Positions 44,801 through 56,095 of a stretch of DNA of 64,000 bases are shown here, piece after piece. The notes under the pieces were generated by a model that was given only the letters and a program-made list of their open reading frames with translations, was not told the origin of the DNA and made no database searches. The stretch is taken from the NCBI GenBank assembly GCA_918807975.1, contig OU964934.1:16182001-16246000 (forward strand), given 5' to 3'. The position numbers and the translations under genes are program-made. The stretch's first letter is position 1; each line of letters begins with the position of its first letter. Source of the DNA: Aplidium turbinatum. Taxonomy: Eukaryota; Chordata; Ascidiacea; Aplousobranchia; Polyclinidae.

Positions 44801-46671
44801 TGTGTTGGTTTGGTATTTTTATTGTAAAAAATGAATTGCTGAGAATTGGTACAACATAGTAAAGTTTAAGTTAGCGCTACATAAATATAATGCATACTTT
44901 AGACTGGCAATTAAACCATTCGGGTAGATGAAGCATCATGCCATCCAACGATAGTAAAACTGTTAGAATCCGAGCAGAAATGAGAAAGCTACAGCATATT
45001 TGGTGGAGGCAGTATTCACCGATCACAGCAAACAGTGCGCGGCTTATACTGAACCACGATCGAATCGCCTTGAAAAATGCATTGGAAAAAAACTTCGTCG
45101 AGCGGTTACGTTTGAACAACGATTTCTTGTTTTGTAGATAACATATAAACGTGAAAGTTGTTAGGTTAATAAAGCAAGACATACTCTTTTAATTTGTGTT
45201 GGTTTAGTATTTTTATTGTAAAAATTGAATTGCTAAGAATTGGTACAAAATAGTAAAGCTTAAGTTAGCGCTACATAAATATAATCCCTACTTTAGACTG
45301 GCAATTAATCCATTCGGGTAGATGAAGCATAATGCCATCCAACGATAGTAAAATTGTTAGAATCCGAGCAGAAATGAGAAAGCTACAGCATATTTGGTGG
45401 AGGCACTATTCACCGATCACAGCAAACTGTGGGCGGCTTATACTGAACCACGATCGAATCGCCGTGAAGAATGCATTGGAAAAAAGCTTCGTCGAGCGGT
45501 TACGTTTGAACAACGATTGCTCGTCTTGTAGATAACATATAAACGTGAAAGTTTTTAGATAAATAAAGCAAGATATACTCTTTTAATTTGTGTTGGTTTG
45601 GTATTTTTGTTTTAAAAATTGAATTGCTGAGAATTGGTACAAAATAGTAAAGTTTAAGTTAGCGCTGCATAAATATAATGCCTACTTTAGACTGGCAATT
45701 AATCCAGTTCAGTTGTTTTTATTTCTGACCATCATATCAAAACAATACACGTCAACATAGCAAAGGTCGAGAAAAGGGTAGAAGCGACAAAACGCGAACG
45801 TTAAAACGTGCTTGAGACCGAAGTAAGTTATTGAGTTGAAAGAAATTTGGCACGGTTGCAACACCTTCAGAAAAATTTAAGATATAGGCTAAAGGGAGAA
45901 TAAAAAAGAAAATGTTACAAAAAAAAAACAAACAAATAAACAACATATATTTAGGCTATAGCTTTATTAGCCCACATAGCTTTAGCTGATATATTTAAGA
46001 TTTGTATGGACAGTTGCTATGAAGATCGGCCATGGTGCGTTATCAAGAGTGCTGATGGTCGTAAGGGGAACACGTCTTGATGCGTTTAGCTCATAGCAAT
46101 AGCAAAGTAATCCATTCGGGTAGATGAAGCATTGTCTATGCAGAAATGAGAAAGCTGGAGGCACTATTCACTACAAATACTTAAAAATCAAAGCCATTCC
46201 GCTTTTACTTCTATTCCGCGTTTTTGCACCCTTCCTAAAAGTAGTTGCGTTTTTTTGCATGACGTCACACATTTTCATGACGTCACTGACCAAGGCGGCC
46301 GATTCTAAACCAGCACCCAATTGTGTACTTGAAAACTACAAAATTATATACTGGTACCGGTACACAAAGTTTCAGGGCACCAGAAAGTACATCTATCAAA
46401 CATGACAAACTTATCAAGACTCTCGAAGAGTGGGAGAATAGTACTAAGGTGTTACATTTAGTACGCTAGTTTACAAATAAATTGTTGTTACAAAGAAATA
46501 GCTTGTATCTGCATGTTAATTGATAGAAAAAATTACCTTGAAGTCTTGTGGTAGCAGATTGAATTTATGTACAACCTTGCTTTCATTGAAATGATATTGC
46601 ATTGAATGTGGGGCTTGTGGCACCACTCTTTTTGCAGCTGTTTCTTCACAGACAAATGTGCGCTTCTCCAT
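38900..46671 (-). CDS. STAND-type P-loop NTPase, two coding exons
   Basis: Exon 1 (46671 to 46537) starts MEKRTFVCEETAAKRVV and ends in a GTAATT donor. Exon 2 (41590 to 38900) follows a T-rich TATAG acceptor in the same phase, giving about 941 residues. The Walker A motif GERLCGKT is at residues 67-74, just past the junction. A hydrophobic strand with an acidic end (AAFVFENV, 153-160) and KLIVTSFSRDD (188-198) fit Walker B and sensor positions of a NACHT/NB-ARC-like fold. The C-terminal third is helical with TPR-like pairs (YEEAFSAFRNAF). Such proteins are commonly signalling or defence switches; the ligand here is unknown. The frame is intact over 2.8 kb. The reading frame continues upstream of the first Val-Ser-Leu codons in exon 2, so exon 2 has no start of its own. 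A further 5' exon cannot be excluded. Confidence 0.75.
42127..45702. repeat. ~400-bp satellite-like array with an orientation switch
   Basis: GCGCTAACTTAAACT starts units at 42127, 42429, 42829, 43227, 43626 and 44025 on the + strand (period 398-400; the first unit is ~100 bp short). After about 44440 the same unit continues on the - strand, with its complement at 44478, 44873, 45267 and 45661 (period ~394). The switch lies in TATAGTATAGTTAAAG-type sequence. The recurring open frames of 60-100 codons come from this repeat and are not genes. Confidence 0.92.
45703..46107 (-). repeat. Dispersed repeat, CAGTTCAGTTTG family, copy 2
   Basis: Interrupts a unit of the ~400-bp array: TAATCC appears on both sides, as a short target duplication. 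Its first ~170 bases match 16042-16215 in the same orientation. The rest, including an A-rich run near 45920, is not matched elsewhere in the window. Strand is arbitrary. Confidence 0.6.
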
Positions 46672-47487
46672 GACATTTGGATCTAATAAGATTTAATTGT
46701 GTTCTCAATAAAACGATTCCACTTTAAAACATATAAATACCAGTTCAGTTTATTTAGTTGTGTTGGTGAAAAACTTTACCATCATAACAAACACAAATTA
46801 AATGTAGTAGGCTAGTCTGTGCATATGGATGGCAACGAAAGACCAAAAGGTCACCAAAGTCAGCTGTAACCCAAGAAAAGTTTAATCATTGAAAATGTAT
46901 GGAACAATATGTTTCTACTGTTGATACCCATTAATATGAAAATGGTCTTATGAATTATTCTACATATATATATACACTCATACAGTCAAATGTTTGGAAA
47001 AGATTGATGTAGCTGATCCAAAACAGCACAAATTCCCTGAATACAACAAAACTAACGAAAATGACATAGGTAGCCTACTAGGTAGGCTACCAGCGGAATA
47101 CCGGGATGACTCGCTTTATTGATTTTTCTTAAGATATGTACAGCTGGAGGGTCAATGCAAAATTTACAAATTAGCAGAACTGCAAAAAGTTTTCTTTGCC
47201 ATGACATACATTTATTCTAATTAAATGAAATGCTACATTTCGCTTGAAATTATGGGTGCTAGAACATTAGCAGAACCTTTCTGCAGCAGTGTGAGGCTAT
47301 TACTGTACCATTACTACTTACTGTAGTGTGGGGTCTACTGCTTCATTATCATGACTTGAATAGAATTGATTAAACACGATATCATGTATTTCTATACATT
47401 TATTTTGGCAATACACACTTTTTACACACGTGGACAGGTAACATTCACTGCACCTGGGTAGGCCTGTGCATATATTAGTAGGTCTAT
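46672..47487. other. Upstream of the NTPase gene, no gene seen
   Basis: Holds the presumed 5' flank of the NTPase gene and a short match to the CAGTTCAGTTTG repeat family at 46742-46800. No other coding or RNA feature is supported. Confidence 0.45.
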
Positions 47488-47560
47488 GCTTCACAGCTTC
47501 CAAAAAGGCTTTCTCAGTCCAAGGATAAAGATTCCCACAACCAATCAATCAGAAACGTCT
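47488..47560 (+). repeat. SINE tail fragment, 31702 family
   Basis: AAAGGCTTTCTCAGTCCAAG and the following GATAAAGATTCCCACAA match the 3' part of the SINE at 31702-32003. The tRNA-like head is missing. Confidence 0.65.
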
Positions 47561-47842
47561 CACCAGGGTGTTGAAGTGTTTTGTTGGTTGCACTTGCAGG
47601 AACACCAATATCAGGTATTCAGAGCGAATATCACGGATACCTTTCCAATGTGTAAAGCTGAGTCATTACTTGTGACTTCTGGATCTGAAAATACACAAAA
47701 TCAGGCCTGTTCTTTTTGTTCATATCCAGTCCAGTCTCAACGCGGAATATCTACAAAAGTCAAAATTTGCGCAAACCACCAAGGGACTTTCCCTAGGTAA
47801 TGCAGCATTTGGTAGTTTTGGCATCATAACAATACTGTAGAT

Positions 47843-48308
47843 CAGGGGTCACCAAACTCTTTTCTCTGAGGGTCGGATTGCTGCGAGATTAACAGCTGCG
47901 GGCCGGATGCAAATTGCGAAAAGATATACAACTATTTAGAATCTCCATTGACTTGAATTGAGCACAATAAATAACAAAGTCAGCGGTGGAATAGCAAAGT
48001 TGTGATGAAAATCGAAAGGTTGCTGGAAAAGTTATCTCCTGCTGTGATACACTACAGGGCGTCGTGCTCTTGAAAAAACATTACATCTTTTCAAATTTGG
48101 CCAAGGCTGCCCCCATTTGTGGTGGCCTAATGATAAAAACAGAACACCAACATGTAAGCTGCCTGTGCGTGTAGCTCAACAGCAACGTCAGTCCTTTACA
48201 AAAAGTTTGGTAACTTTTTTCCTTAACAGTTGTAGTGCAGCTGTTATTTCTGCAGCACGTGGCGGGCCGGATGAAATCAGTTCGCGGGCCGTAGTTTGGT
48301 GACCCCTG
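47843..48308. mobile_element. hAT MITE, CAGGGGTCACCAAACT ends
   Basis: Left CAGGGGTCACCAAACT and right GTTTGGTGACCCCTG are inverted, with a perfect 8-bp duplication CTGTAGAT at 47835-47842 and 48309-48316. 466 bp. GGGCCGGATG and CGGGCCGGATG occur near both ends. No transposase. Confidence 0.92.
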
Positions 48309-48498
48309 CTGTAGATCACCGATAGTCGGATAGACAGTAGCCACTTTAACAAGGAAAAATTCTGCGACTGCAAATGACACCGCCAACCAATCAGAACATA
48401 TTATAAGAGCTACCGTCCAATTGTGACCCTTCTGGCACTCAGCCAGAGAGTTCATCCTGGTTTTGAACTTTATTTGGTCAGAAAAAAAAAGAGCAATA

Positions 48499-48570
48499 GC
48501 AGTGGTGGGAATCGAACCCACGTCAATGAAATGACTACTTTCTAGCCCTAACCCCTTTCTAGCCGAGCTT
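48499..48570 (-). repeat. tRNA-like sequence
   Basis: On the minus strand GTGGGTTCGATTCCCAC forms a perfect T-arm with a B box, followed by CACTGCT. The 5' half does not form a proper D-arm or acceptor, so it is a tRNA pseudogene or SINE head. It resembles the tRNA-like segment at 19026. Confidence 0.45.
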
Positions 48571-48579
48571 CAAACCACA

Positions 48580-49079
48580 AGTTCATTCATTTATTCATAG
48601 CTTGTCACGCCAGTGGCGGAGCCAGGTAAGAGCATTGTTTGTGATGTTTTTGAGGTCGTTGTCATCACATGAAGGGCTAAGGGGCAGTTGGTGAGGATGT
48701 GCTTCATGGTCTGATTGTCTAGGCCGCAATCACACGTTGGGTCAGGAGTCATCTTCCATCGGCAAAGGTTGCTTTTATTTCTCCCGACTCCGCAGCAGGC
48801 TCTATTTAGGCAGCACTCTCTTCGCTCAAGGGTGGGAGTTTGTTGAAGACTTTCGGAAGGACTTGGGATGGCAGGATGTTGTGTCCAATCGGGCTCAGAG
48901 GTCCACATTTCTAATCGTGCAGCTGCCCCGCTTGTGTGTTCCAATGGGCCAACTTTGATGAAGCTCTTGCGTGACTTGAGTCTTGTTGGAATACGTTTGT
49001 GTTCATAGAGAGGGTGGCTTTGGTCGGATATTTGTTTTACTCTTTCCTTTTTTGAAGCGACTTCTCTTCGGATATGAGG
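48580..49079 (-). mobile_element. LINE, 3' half of a split copy
   Basis: The minus-strand frame reads PHIRREVASKKERVKQISD, then LNRACCGVGRNKSNL and CDCGLDNQTMKHILTNCPL, the Cys/His motif after the RT domain in CR1/Jockey-type LINE proteins. The 3' end runs into (TGAA)n-like sequence at 48580-48600, an L2/CR1-style tail. The 5' half of the same copy lies at 57645-57945, beyond an 8.56-kb insertion. Confidence 0.82.
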
Positions 49080-50295
49080 CATAGCATCTTTTCACAAAGT
49101 GGGACTAGGTGGGCAAATTTTCAAAAAAGGGCACTTTTAGCGCGTGAATTATGTTAAAAAGGGCACTTTTAGCGAGTAAATGATGGGAAAAAGGGCATTT
49201 TTTCCTAGCGTAAAACAAGTCTCAGGAAAATTGTGGGTAAAAAGACATATTCTACTTAAGCTAAACTTTTGAGACCCATAATTGATTTCTATATTTAGGC
49301 TACCCCCGCCCACAATATTTCATGAATATTAATAATGGAATAAAATTTAATCTAGCAACATTTAGTTGCAGAGGTCTCTTGAACTAAAGTAGAAAGAAAC
49401 AACTATGATAATATATGACACACAACTGCTAAGATATTATAGTGAGTTGAATCTTTGCAGAATTAGATGATTCTATAGAGCTACCGGTAGTATTTCATTT
49501 TGATGAAAATCAGGCAATAAACTTCGGTAATTCAGACTTTTAAAATCTCACACAAAATTTGAGGTAGCCTACTCACAACACACATTGATAATTCTTGAAT
49601 AGAACATTAACGATATTATAAGTAAGGTCAAAGGTATACCTTTGTGTACCTACCCTACGCGTAGGCTCATAAGTTCTAGATGTAGGGGAAGGTGAGGTAA
49701 GTTGAGCCAGTGGGTAAGTTGAGCCACCCCCCGTAACTCGAAAAATAAAAATCGCATCAACTTTCTACTGCCACCTACCTAACCGTTTATCTTATATGGA
49801 GCTGTTCTGTAAAGATTATAGGTCTTTGTCTTGTAGAAAGACAGAAAAACTGTTTTTAGTGATTTTGGGAAGTTTTTTGAACTTTTTGAAAAAAAATATT
49901 TTTTGAGTTTTACAAAATGTCTGTGGCATTCACCAGTATTGATATGTCTAACAGTAATCACTAATGTTAGCTTATTCAGAAACTATTAAAGTGAGGTTGC
50001 TAGCTCATATATGACTGGAGAAATTCCCGTTTAACTTTTAATGGCGGCCTTGAGGTAAGTTGAGCCAGTGATGTACAGGTAAGTTGAGCCGGTGGCTCAA
50101 CTTACCTCACTTCAGCTGCCAGTGTTAAGTGATGATATATGTAGTCATTAAATAGATAACAAAGTGTATTTTTACTCTTTAGCCTAATAGTCTAAATCTC
50201 TGGAGAAATAATTTGTCCATTGGTCTATTGAAGTTTAAATTTATTTGTAGTGTAACTTGCAGCCTACTAGCAACATGCAAGGGAAAACCTGACCT

Positions 50296-50571
50296 GTGCA
50301 TTACATTGGTAAAATCGAATGCTTCAATGAAGATGGAGAAATTGAGGCCAACTTTTTAAGAAAAATGCCTGGAAAGTCCGAGGAAAAGTTGTCCTTTGTC
50401 TTTAAAGCAGACGATGAGTGTGCTTTTCTTAAAGAGGATGTCGTTAAAGCTTCCTCACACGACCACTTGGAGAAACTTTCTGCCGTCAGCGGAAATTCCG
50501 GTTTCCATGCTCTCTTGATCAGTGGCATATGGAATAAGTTTAGATCTGACAGACAACGGAAATTGATTTAG
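50296..50571 (+). pseudogene. C-terminal tail of a Tigger/jerky-type transposase
   Basis: HYIGKIECFNEDGEIEANFL and FVFKADDECAFLKEDVV resemble the small beta-rich domain at the end of many invertebrate pogo/Tigger-type transposases (YIGxV...DGExxxxFLRK...FxFxxxED). The catalytic DDE domain is not present upstream, so only the end remains. Confidence 0.45.
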
Positions 50572-50779
50572 AAAATTCACATTTGGAGGTTTATTTAATC
50601 AGGATTGTGTAATAATTCATCGTTTTATTTTCTGTTCTGCAGCTCAGTTGACACGATCTGCTAGATCACGATCTGCTAATCAACGAAAAAGATCTTTCGA
50701 TCACGATCTGCTAATCAACAAAAAAGTGGCAGATTTGTCGGCTGAGAAGTGCGCAATTTCACAGTCAAACAGTCACAAC

Positions 50780-51067
50780 CAGGCCCGGATTTAGGGGGGG
50801 GGAGAGGGGGCAGGTGCCCCGGGCCTCCCGACTTTTGAAGGGATGCCCCCCTACGTGATGCCCCCCTACGTGGAAAAAATGTGATTTTGTGTTATTTTTT
50901 CTTCCTTTCAGCCTTTGAAGTTTCTGCAAAATGCTGTGCAGTGCTGGATTGATGCTACTGCAGACGCAGAGGTGGTTTTTCGCGCCGTAGGCTTGAAAAA
51001 AAAATTTGCAGGGGGGGCCCCCGATCTAAAAGTGCCCCGGGCCCCCCATCAGCTAAATCCGGCCCTG
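50780..51067. mobile_element. hAT-type MITE, uninterrupted copy
   Basis: 288 bp with ends CAGGCCCGGATTTAG and CTAAATCCGGCCCTG and a perfect 8-bp duplication GTCACAAC (50772-50779, 51068-51075). It matches both outer parts of the element at 16375-26426 and so shows its state before the MULE arrived. Very G/C-rich near both ends (GTGCCCCGGGCC). Confidence 0.93.
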
Positions 51068-51574
51068 GTCACAACAAAATAAATTTATCCTTTTACATGT
51101 TGTTCTTTCTTCCTGGTAGCAGCTATGTATTAACTGCTACCCAACCTGTCTTCTTTCTAACTTTCGACTCAAGTTCCACATGTGTTGAGTTAAGATTGTA
51201 TATTGTGAAAAAGAGACGGGTTCAATTGTGATGTGGAATAGTCACTGCACACTCTAATACGTCCGTCCGATAGATTTATCACATCGTAAAAGGCCGAACC
51301 ACGTTTTCGGCAAGCAGCAAAACACGAGTTAGTGAATAGAGAAAAAATAATGAGAGATTGTCGCTCAAGCATGACAGTGCATCGCAATGATGACGTCACC
51401 ATTGCGTCACAGTCCATGTTACAATACGGGACAAATATCTGGGCAATAATTTCGTGAATACATGTATTGCATAGCATTTTATAATGTAGGCTACCAGTGA
51501 CGTTCGGTGGCTTAAACCGTTGGGAAAGCAACTTGTAAATATGCTGCAGCAAGGTAGTAGGCCTAGGCACGAAG

Positions 51575-51660
51575 GGCGTAACCGTCGGGCGAAGCCCGAA
51601 GGCGTGTTGCCGAAGGCAACACTTCCAGCGGGGGGTCTGGGGGGCCTCCCCCAGAAATTT
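51575..51660 (+). repeat. Cluster of short GC hairpins
   Basis: TCGGGCGAAGCCCGA, GTGTTGCCGAAGGCAACAC and GGGGGTCTGGGGGGCCTCCCC follow one another, each able to fold. Similar G-rich hairpins occur at 54440-54480 and 37095 near transposon ends, so this is probably a piece of a transposon end. Confidence 0.6.
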
Positions 51661-51760
51661 TTGAAAAACACTTCCAATTTGGTGCGCTCTGAGAGCATTT
51701 TTAAAACAAATCAAACATAAAAATCTGTCAAATTGTGCTTCGCCTATGTCGTGATCATAC

Positions 51761-53372
51761 ATCCATTTAATGTTTAGAAGTCATGAACAATCTTAATTTT
51801 AACGTTGCAGGACCAAAATCCAGTGTTAAACATGGAATAATAGTTGTCTAAATATTTAATTCGTCATGAATGTTCATTCATTCTCAGATATTCAGTTAGG
51901 CCTACACTACAAAAACTAACACTTAGGTCTAAACATTACAACCGCAAGCAATTTGTACAAAAAGCTGGATAAGTTTGCCTCCTGAGTATAGAAGCTTAAC
52001 AAACTAAATATTGCAGCCGCACCTGAACGTTCATTGGCGAAGTAACGTTATATCAACGCTGTAAAAAGGGCAAAGGCATGACTATGAAAGTTAGTAGGCT
52101 AAAGTACAGTACATGGCGAGGAGACATCAAAAAACAGCAACAATTATTTCGGCATTATGATGCTTGTGCTGTGTACCGTGACGAGCACCATTCTGACGAG
52201 TTAGTCTAGCCGCTCTAGCGAATGTATGCATTGACGTCACTGGGAAAGCAAGACTCACCTGGTCTCACCATAACACATCTGATTGGCTAAGCAGCTGGTG
52301 ACGTTTTGCAAAACGAGTGATGATTGGATAAAACGAAGGCGTTTTTTGACATTTTTGAATCTGGTTAAGCAACTTTGATAGTTGCTTACCTAGAGCCTCA
52401 GTGATTGTTTCTGACAGAAGCGTTTGCGTTAATTGGCATTTATAGGCAAGACATGCGGTTTGGTGAGGATTTAGACTACTCACAAGCGTTACGAGTAATT
52501 CTAGTCACGAATACAGTAATTTTCAAGTTAAAATAGACATGATAAAAATAATAAGAAGTTAAACCTAGAATTCAGTCATTATAACCTACTTTGCATAGTT
52601 TTCGCTCAGGTAAGCACTGCTTTCCTTGCTTTCCCTCACCGATCGTCACTGTAGGCTACCATATTCTTATGAGTTATGAAAAAAAAATTTTTGTTAAATT
52701 ATGGCCAAAGCATCAACAATTATGCTGCCACTTTCACTTTTATTGTAAACCAAGCGGTTTTCTTATTAGAAGCGTTTAAGTAAAAAGTGGCTCAAGTTAC
52801 CTCATCCTCCCATGCTGAAGCTTTCCATTTAGCTGTTCATTCTATTAACTGCCAAAGAAATAAAATAGTTCAAAATGTGAAGAGTATCAAAACGTTACTT
52901 GGTCTCTTTTATAATCTAAAAAGTTCAATCGAAAAAAGCTGCAAAGTTTTCTCCGAACTGTTATGCCTAATAAAAAAATATTTTTGAAATAAAAAATAGT
53001 GCAGAATCTGTTATGTAGCTTGTCCTATCACTTTTCTTGTTCTTTTGTCATTGTTGACTAAGGTTTGGGTACCTGGCTGTTGTTTAGTCTTGCAAATCAT
53101 TTTCCATGTCTTTTGGAAATTTAGAAGATCATGTTGCAGTTTTGTCAAACTTCAGAGCAGTCCGCACATATTATACAATAACAATAATGAATAACTAGCA
53201 GCGAGACATCAACAAGCTGATAAAACATTATTGCTCAATCCGGCATAACCTGCTAATTCTAACGCATCATTACACATAGCCTACCTAGAAAAAACAAGAA
53301 AATTCAGTTGCTTTAAGCCAGAAAGAAGTAAATGAACATTGAACAGAGTTACAAAACGAAATCTACTTAAAG
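51761..53372. other. No gene recognised
   Basis: AT-rich sequence partly inside the pogo-like element and the 8.56-kb host element. The small open frames on both strands show no motif. Confidence 0.45.
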
Positions 53373-54155
53373 CAGCGTTTCTCAACCTGGGGGTCGCGAA
53401 GGTCATTTCAAGGGGGTCGCAAAGATATTCATAAAAAATTTTCGAAATCGCTAAAATTTCCAGATAAATGAAAAATCTTTGCAGCAATCACTTTAGTATA
53501 CATTAATGTCGTAGCAAGTGACTGATTGGTTACACTGTTACGAAAGAGAACGGGTAGCTCGGTTGTAGGCCAATTTATCATCGTTTGTTCAAGTAAAACA
53601 ATATTTCTCTGAGCTCAAAGAAAGAGATGCCGCGTTTGTACGAAATCTGTTTTCTACTGCTTTGAATGTTGGTGATATTCCAGATGAATTACAAGACCAA
53701 TTTTATGATCTTGAAAATGATTCTTCCGCATGTGACGTTTTTCATGAAATGTCACTCTCTCAGTTCTGGTGTGCTATGCGTAAATCATACCCACAACTAT
53801 TTGAACTAGTTTTTCGAATATTATTTTCATTTGCCACAACATAGCTTACTTCTGCGAAAGTGGTTTTTCTGCTCTTGTCCATATCAAAACGAAGGCAAGA
53901 AATCGAAGGAAAGTTGAAGATGATATGAGATTGGCGTTATCAAGCACTCAACCACTAATTTCGAATTGGCCAAGCAGTTGCAGAGTCAACCGTCGCATTA
54001 AAAGTTGTGACATTCACCAGTTCTTTGAAATTAAATGTTATTGAAATGTAATTTTGTGCTAATTTGTATATCTATAGAACCTAGCAGGAAGGGGGTCGCA
54101 GGCTGTATTAAACACCTAAAAGGGGTCGCGAACCACAAAAGGTTGAGAAACACTG
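53373..54155 (+). mobile_element. hAT element (ZBED5/GTF2IRD2-like), deleted
   Basis: Ends CAGCGTTTCTCAACC and GGTTGAGAAACACTG, 8-bp duplication ACTTAAAG (53365-53372, 54156-54163). The interior encodes the end of a hAT transposase: IPDELQDQFYDLENDSS, MSLSQFWCAMRKSYP and, after a stop and a frame change near 53840, remnants of the usual ATTYLCE...SALxxIKxK dimerisation motif. Internally deleted: 783 bp against a normal 3 kb or more. Confidence 0.88.
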
Positions 54156-54214
54156 ACTTAAAGGGAAACTGTAGCCTACTCAATTTTAGCCCTAGCCAGT
54201 TTTTTTTTTTTAAT

Positions 54215-54312
54215 TATAGGGAATATGTTTTGGTACGATGGGAATCGTCGTATTTTCATATTTAAATATAAAAATACAACGGTTTCCATCGTACCAAAAC
54301 ATATTCCCTATA
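54215..54312. mobile_element. Hairpin MITE, TA-flanked
   Basis: TATAGGGAATATGTTTTGG is inverted at the other end with almost no spacer (ATATTTAAATAT at the centre). About 98 bp. The TA edges fit a Tc1/mariner-type MITE. Confidence 0.75.
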
Positions 54313-54689
54313 AGTTTTCGTTAAGAATCAATTGCCAAATCACTTTTATCAAAATTGGAAAGGACTATTTTGATGACATAGGGGCAGTGGCGCGGGAACT
54401 ATTCTTCTCTAGGGGGGGCTGAAGCTGCCGTAGTGTTGTGAGCTTCTGGGGGGGCTTCGCCCCCCAGACCCCCCTTATGTGGGAGAACATTAAAAACTGG
54501 TAGTAGGTATTATCGGTGCCCTCCTGTGTGTAATAAGACGCCAAAAACACGCACATTGAAAGTTGTAAGAAACGAAGAACGGCAACAACAAAAGCAGCTG
54601 TTCAGGAAATTAAAATGAAAACGAACAAATTAGAAAGTGATATGAAAACGACAGTTTGTAGAAATGAGTTCTCACACGCTTCCGAAGAT

Positions 54690-56000
54690 TGCTTTTTGCT
54701 CAGGTTTTTCTCTATGAGCTGTGTCATGAGTTTTTTGACATCGACAGTGTTCAAAATGTTTTGGTAGACATGCATCAACGCAAGGCGAGTAGGCTAAGTC
54801 TTTTTTGTGTCATTGAGCTTCTCAACCAGGTTTTCAGGCGCCATAGAGCAGAAAAAGAACGTTCTGATGATGCAGATGAAACCGGGAGGCAAAGGCAGAG
54901 CTCCACAACTTTTCACGTTTCTTTGAAAAGATCTAGTCTTCGAGGGTTTAGTTGCGATAGTATCTCAGCAACCTTTTTAACGGAGTTTGCGGTTTTTCCA
55001 CTTACAACATCGCTGAGCAAGGTAGGCCTAAGTTCCGTTTTAGGCGATCTTTTCTGATGGCATCGAGTAAGCTGATCTCAGTATCAGATCCTTCCTCACT
55101 GTTTGCACAGCTCAGAAGGGTCTTCTCTCTGTTGGCTGCTGTAAGCAGATCAGCCTGGTCGAATCTTTGATCAGGCTCAGCTTGAACAAAATCAAGGGCT
55201 TCGATGTATTGCCGTTTCCACGCTCCTTCTCCCGCAGACGACAAACCATCCGATTCCTCTGTGTTTCGAAATCTTGCTAGAGTTTTGCTCACTTGGGGAT
55301 TCTTTGGCGTCTTCAGGTTATTGGCAAACGCAAAGACGTTCGCTGCTTCCACAAGCATGGAAACGGATTAACCTTTTCTGAGATTTTTGATCCGTTTGTG
55401 GAAAATGGTGATGATCCAAAGATGAAGAAGCAGAGATCTTTTTGTTTTGGAGCTGTCTTGCGACGGCTTCTGCAAACTGGAAGACTTCACTGCTGCAGGT
55501 AATCGCAAAATAAAGCCACATCATGCGTGCTTATTTTACCAAGCCAAATATTTTTGCACGTGCGTCTCCTTTCATTGCACTACTGTATCTTCTGTCATGT
55601 AGGTCAGACATTGCAACAGCCAAACAGGGTAGGGTAGCACTTAACAACATGATCGAGAGCAGAAGAACGAACGCACCAACAAGTAGGAAACAAACCCAGC
55701 AAATTGCAGGCAACTTCATCGGAACCAAAAAGCGACATGAACAAGGATTCACGTTTAGACGATGGATTCACGAATTACAACTGCAACACCGTGAACGAAG
55801 TTTAAGGCATCTGCAATAAGCCTCACCTCCTTTACAACGTCTTGTAAAATCAAATCGAGAGCATGGTTACTGCAGTGAATGTATAACGATCCAGGGCATA
55901 ATGCTTTAAGTTTGGCCCGCACTCCGTTATAACAACCAGATCTCTGGCTGTTTTATGCTGCAAAGTGGATATTGCAGAATGATGTCCAATAAACGATGGA
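54690..56000 (-). pseudogene. hAT transposase relic (ZMYM1/DUF4371-type), copy A
   Basis: Minus-strand pieces match copy B: a GCYNGVR-like segment near 55930, HCSNHALDL near 55860, a QARF... and FGLVK region near 55550, the helix NVFAFANN...NPQVSKTLARFRN (55358 downward) and C-terminal hAT dimerisation sequence (SERSFSALRRLKTWL-like) near 54830. The frame is interrupted by several small indels, including TA-footprint-type insertions at 55023-55030 and 54790-54796. Inactive. Confidence 0.8.
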
Positions 56001-56095
56001 CCGCCGTGTTAGTAAGGAGGGTGGCTGGTACCGCTACTGCGAGGTATTATAGCTCCCTGTGATTGACGACTCTTATTGCGAATGATGAGCGCGAC

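Larger units (their letters stand above)
41962..46317. mobile_element. 4.36-kb TIR element in the NTPase intron
   Basis: Inverted repeats of about 150 bp: left GATGCTGGTTTAGGATCGG from 41962, right its complement ending 46317, alike through GGCCGCCTTGG, GTGACGTCATGCAAAAAAAC and CGCGGAATAGAAGTAAAAGC. An 8-bp duplication CAATTGTG flanks it (41954-41961, 46318-46325). The interior is a ~400-bp repeat array plus one later insertion. No transposase is seen, so it is non-autonomous. Superfamily not clear from the ends. Confidence 0.88.
49684..52811 (+). mobile_element. Pogo/Tigger-like element (probable)
   Basis: The left GGGGAAGGTGAGGTAAGTTG and the reverse complement of the right end (GGGAGGATGAGGTAACTTGA) are alike over about 24 bases, ending in GAGCCA. 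Further GTAAGTTGAGCC copies lie at 49710-49725 and 50050-50110. A transposase C-terminal-like frame lies at 50296-50571. A TA precedes the left end but not the right, so the boundaries are uncertain. Confidence 0.5.

Noticed and set aside
42150-45535. Several 60-100 codon open frames on both strands
   Set aside because: They repeat with the ~400-bp array and are by-products of it.
48499-48570. Functional tRNA gene
   Set aside because: Only the T-arm and B box are good; the D-arm and acceptor do not fold.
51190-51762. 190-codon minus-strand frame
   Set aside because: It runs across the GC hairpin cluster and low-complexity DNA and shows no domain.
53662-53844. Independent small host gene
   Set aside because: It is a piece of the hAT transposase inside a TIR element with a clean 8-bp duplication.
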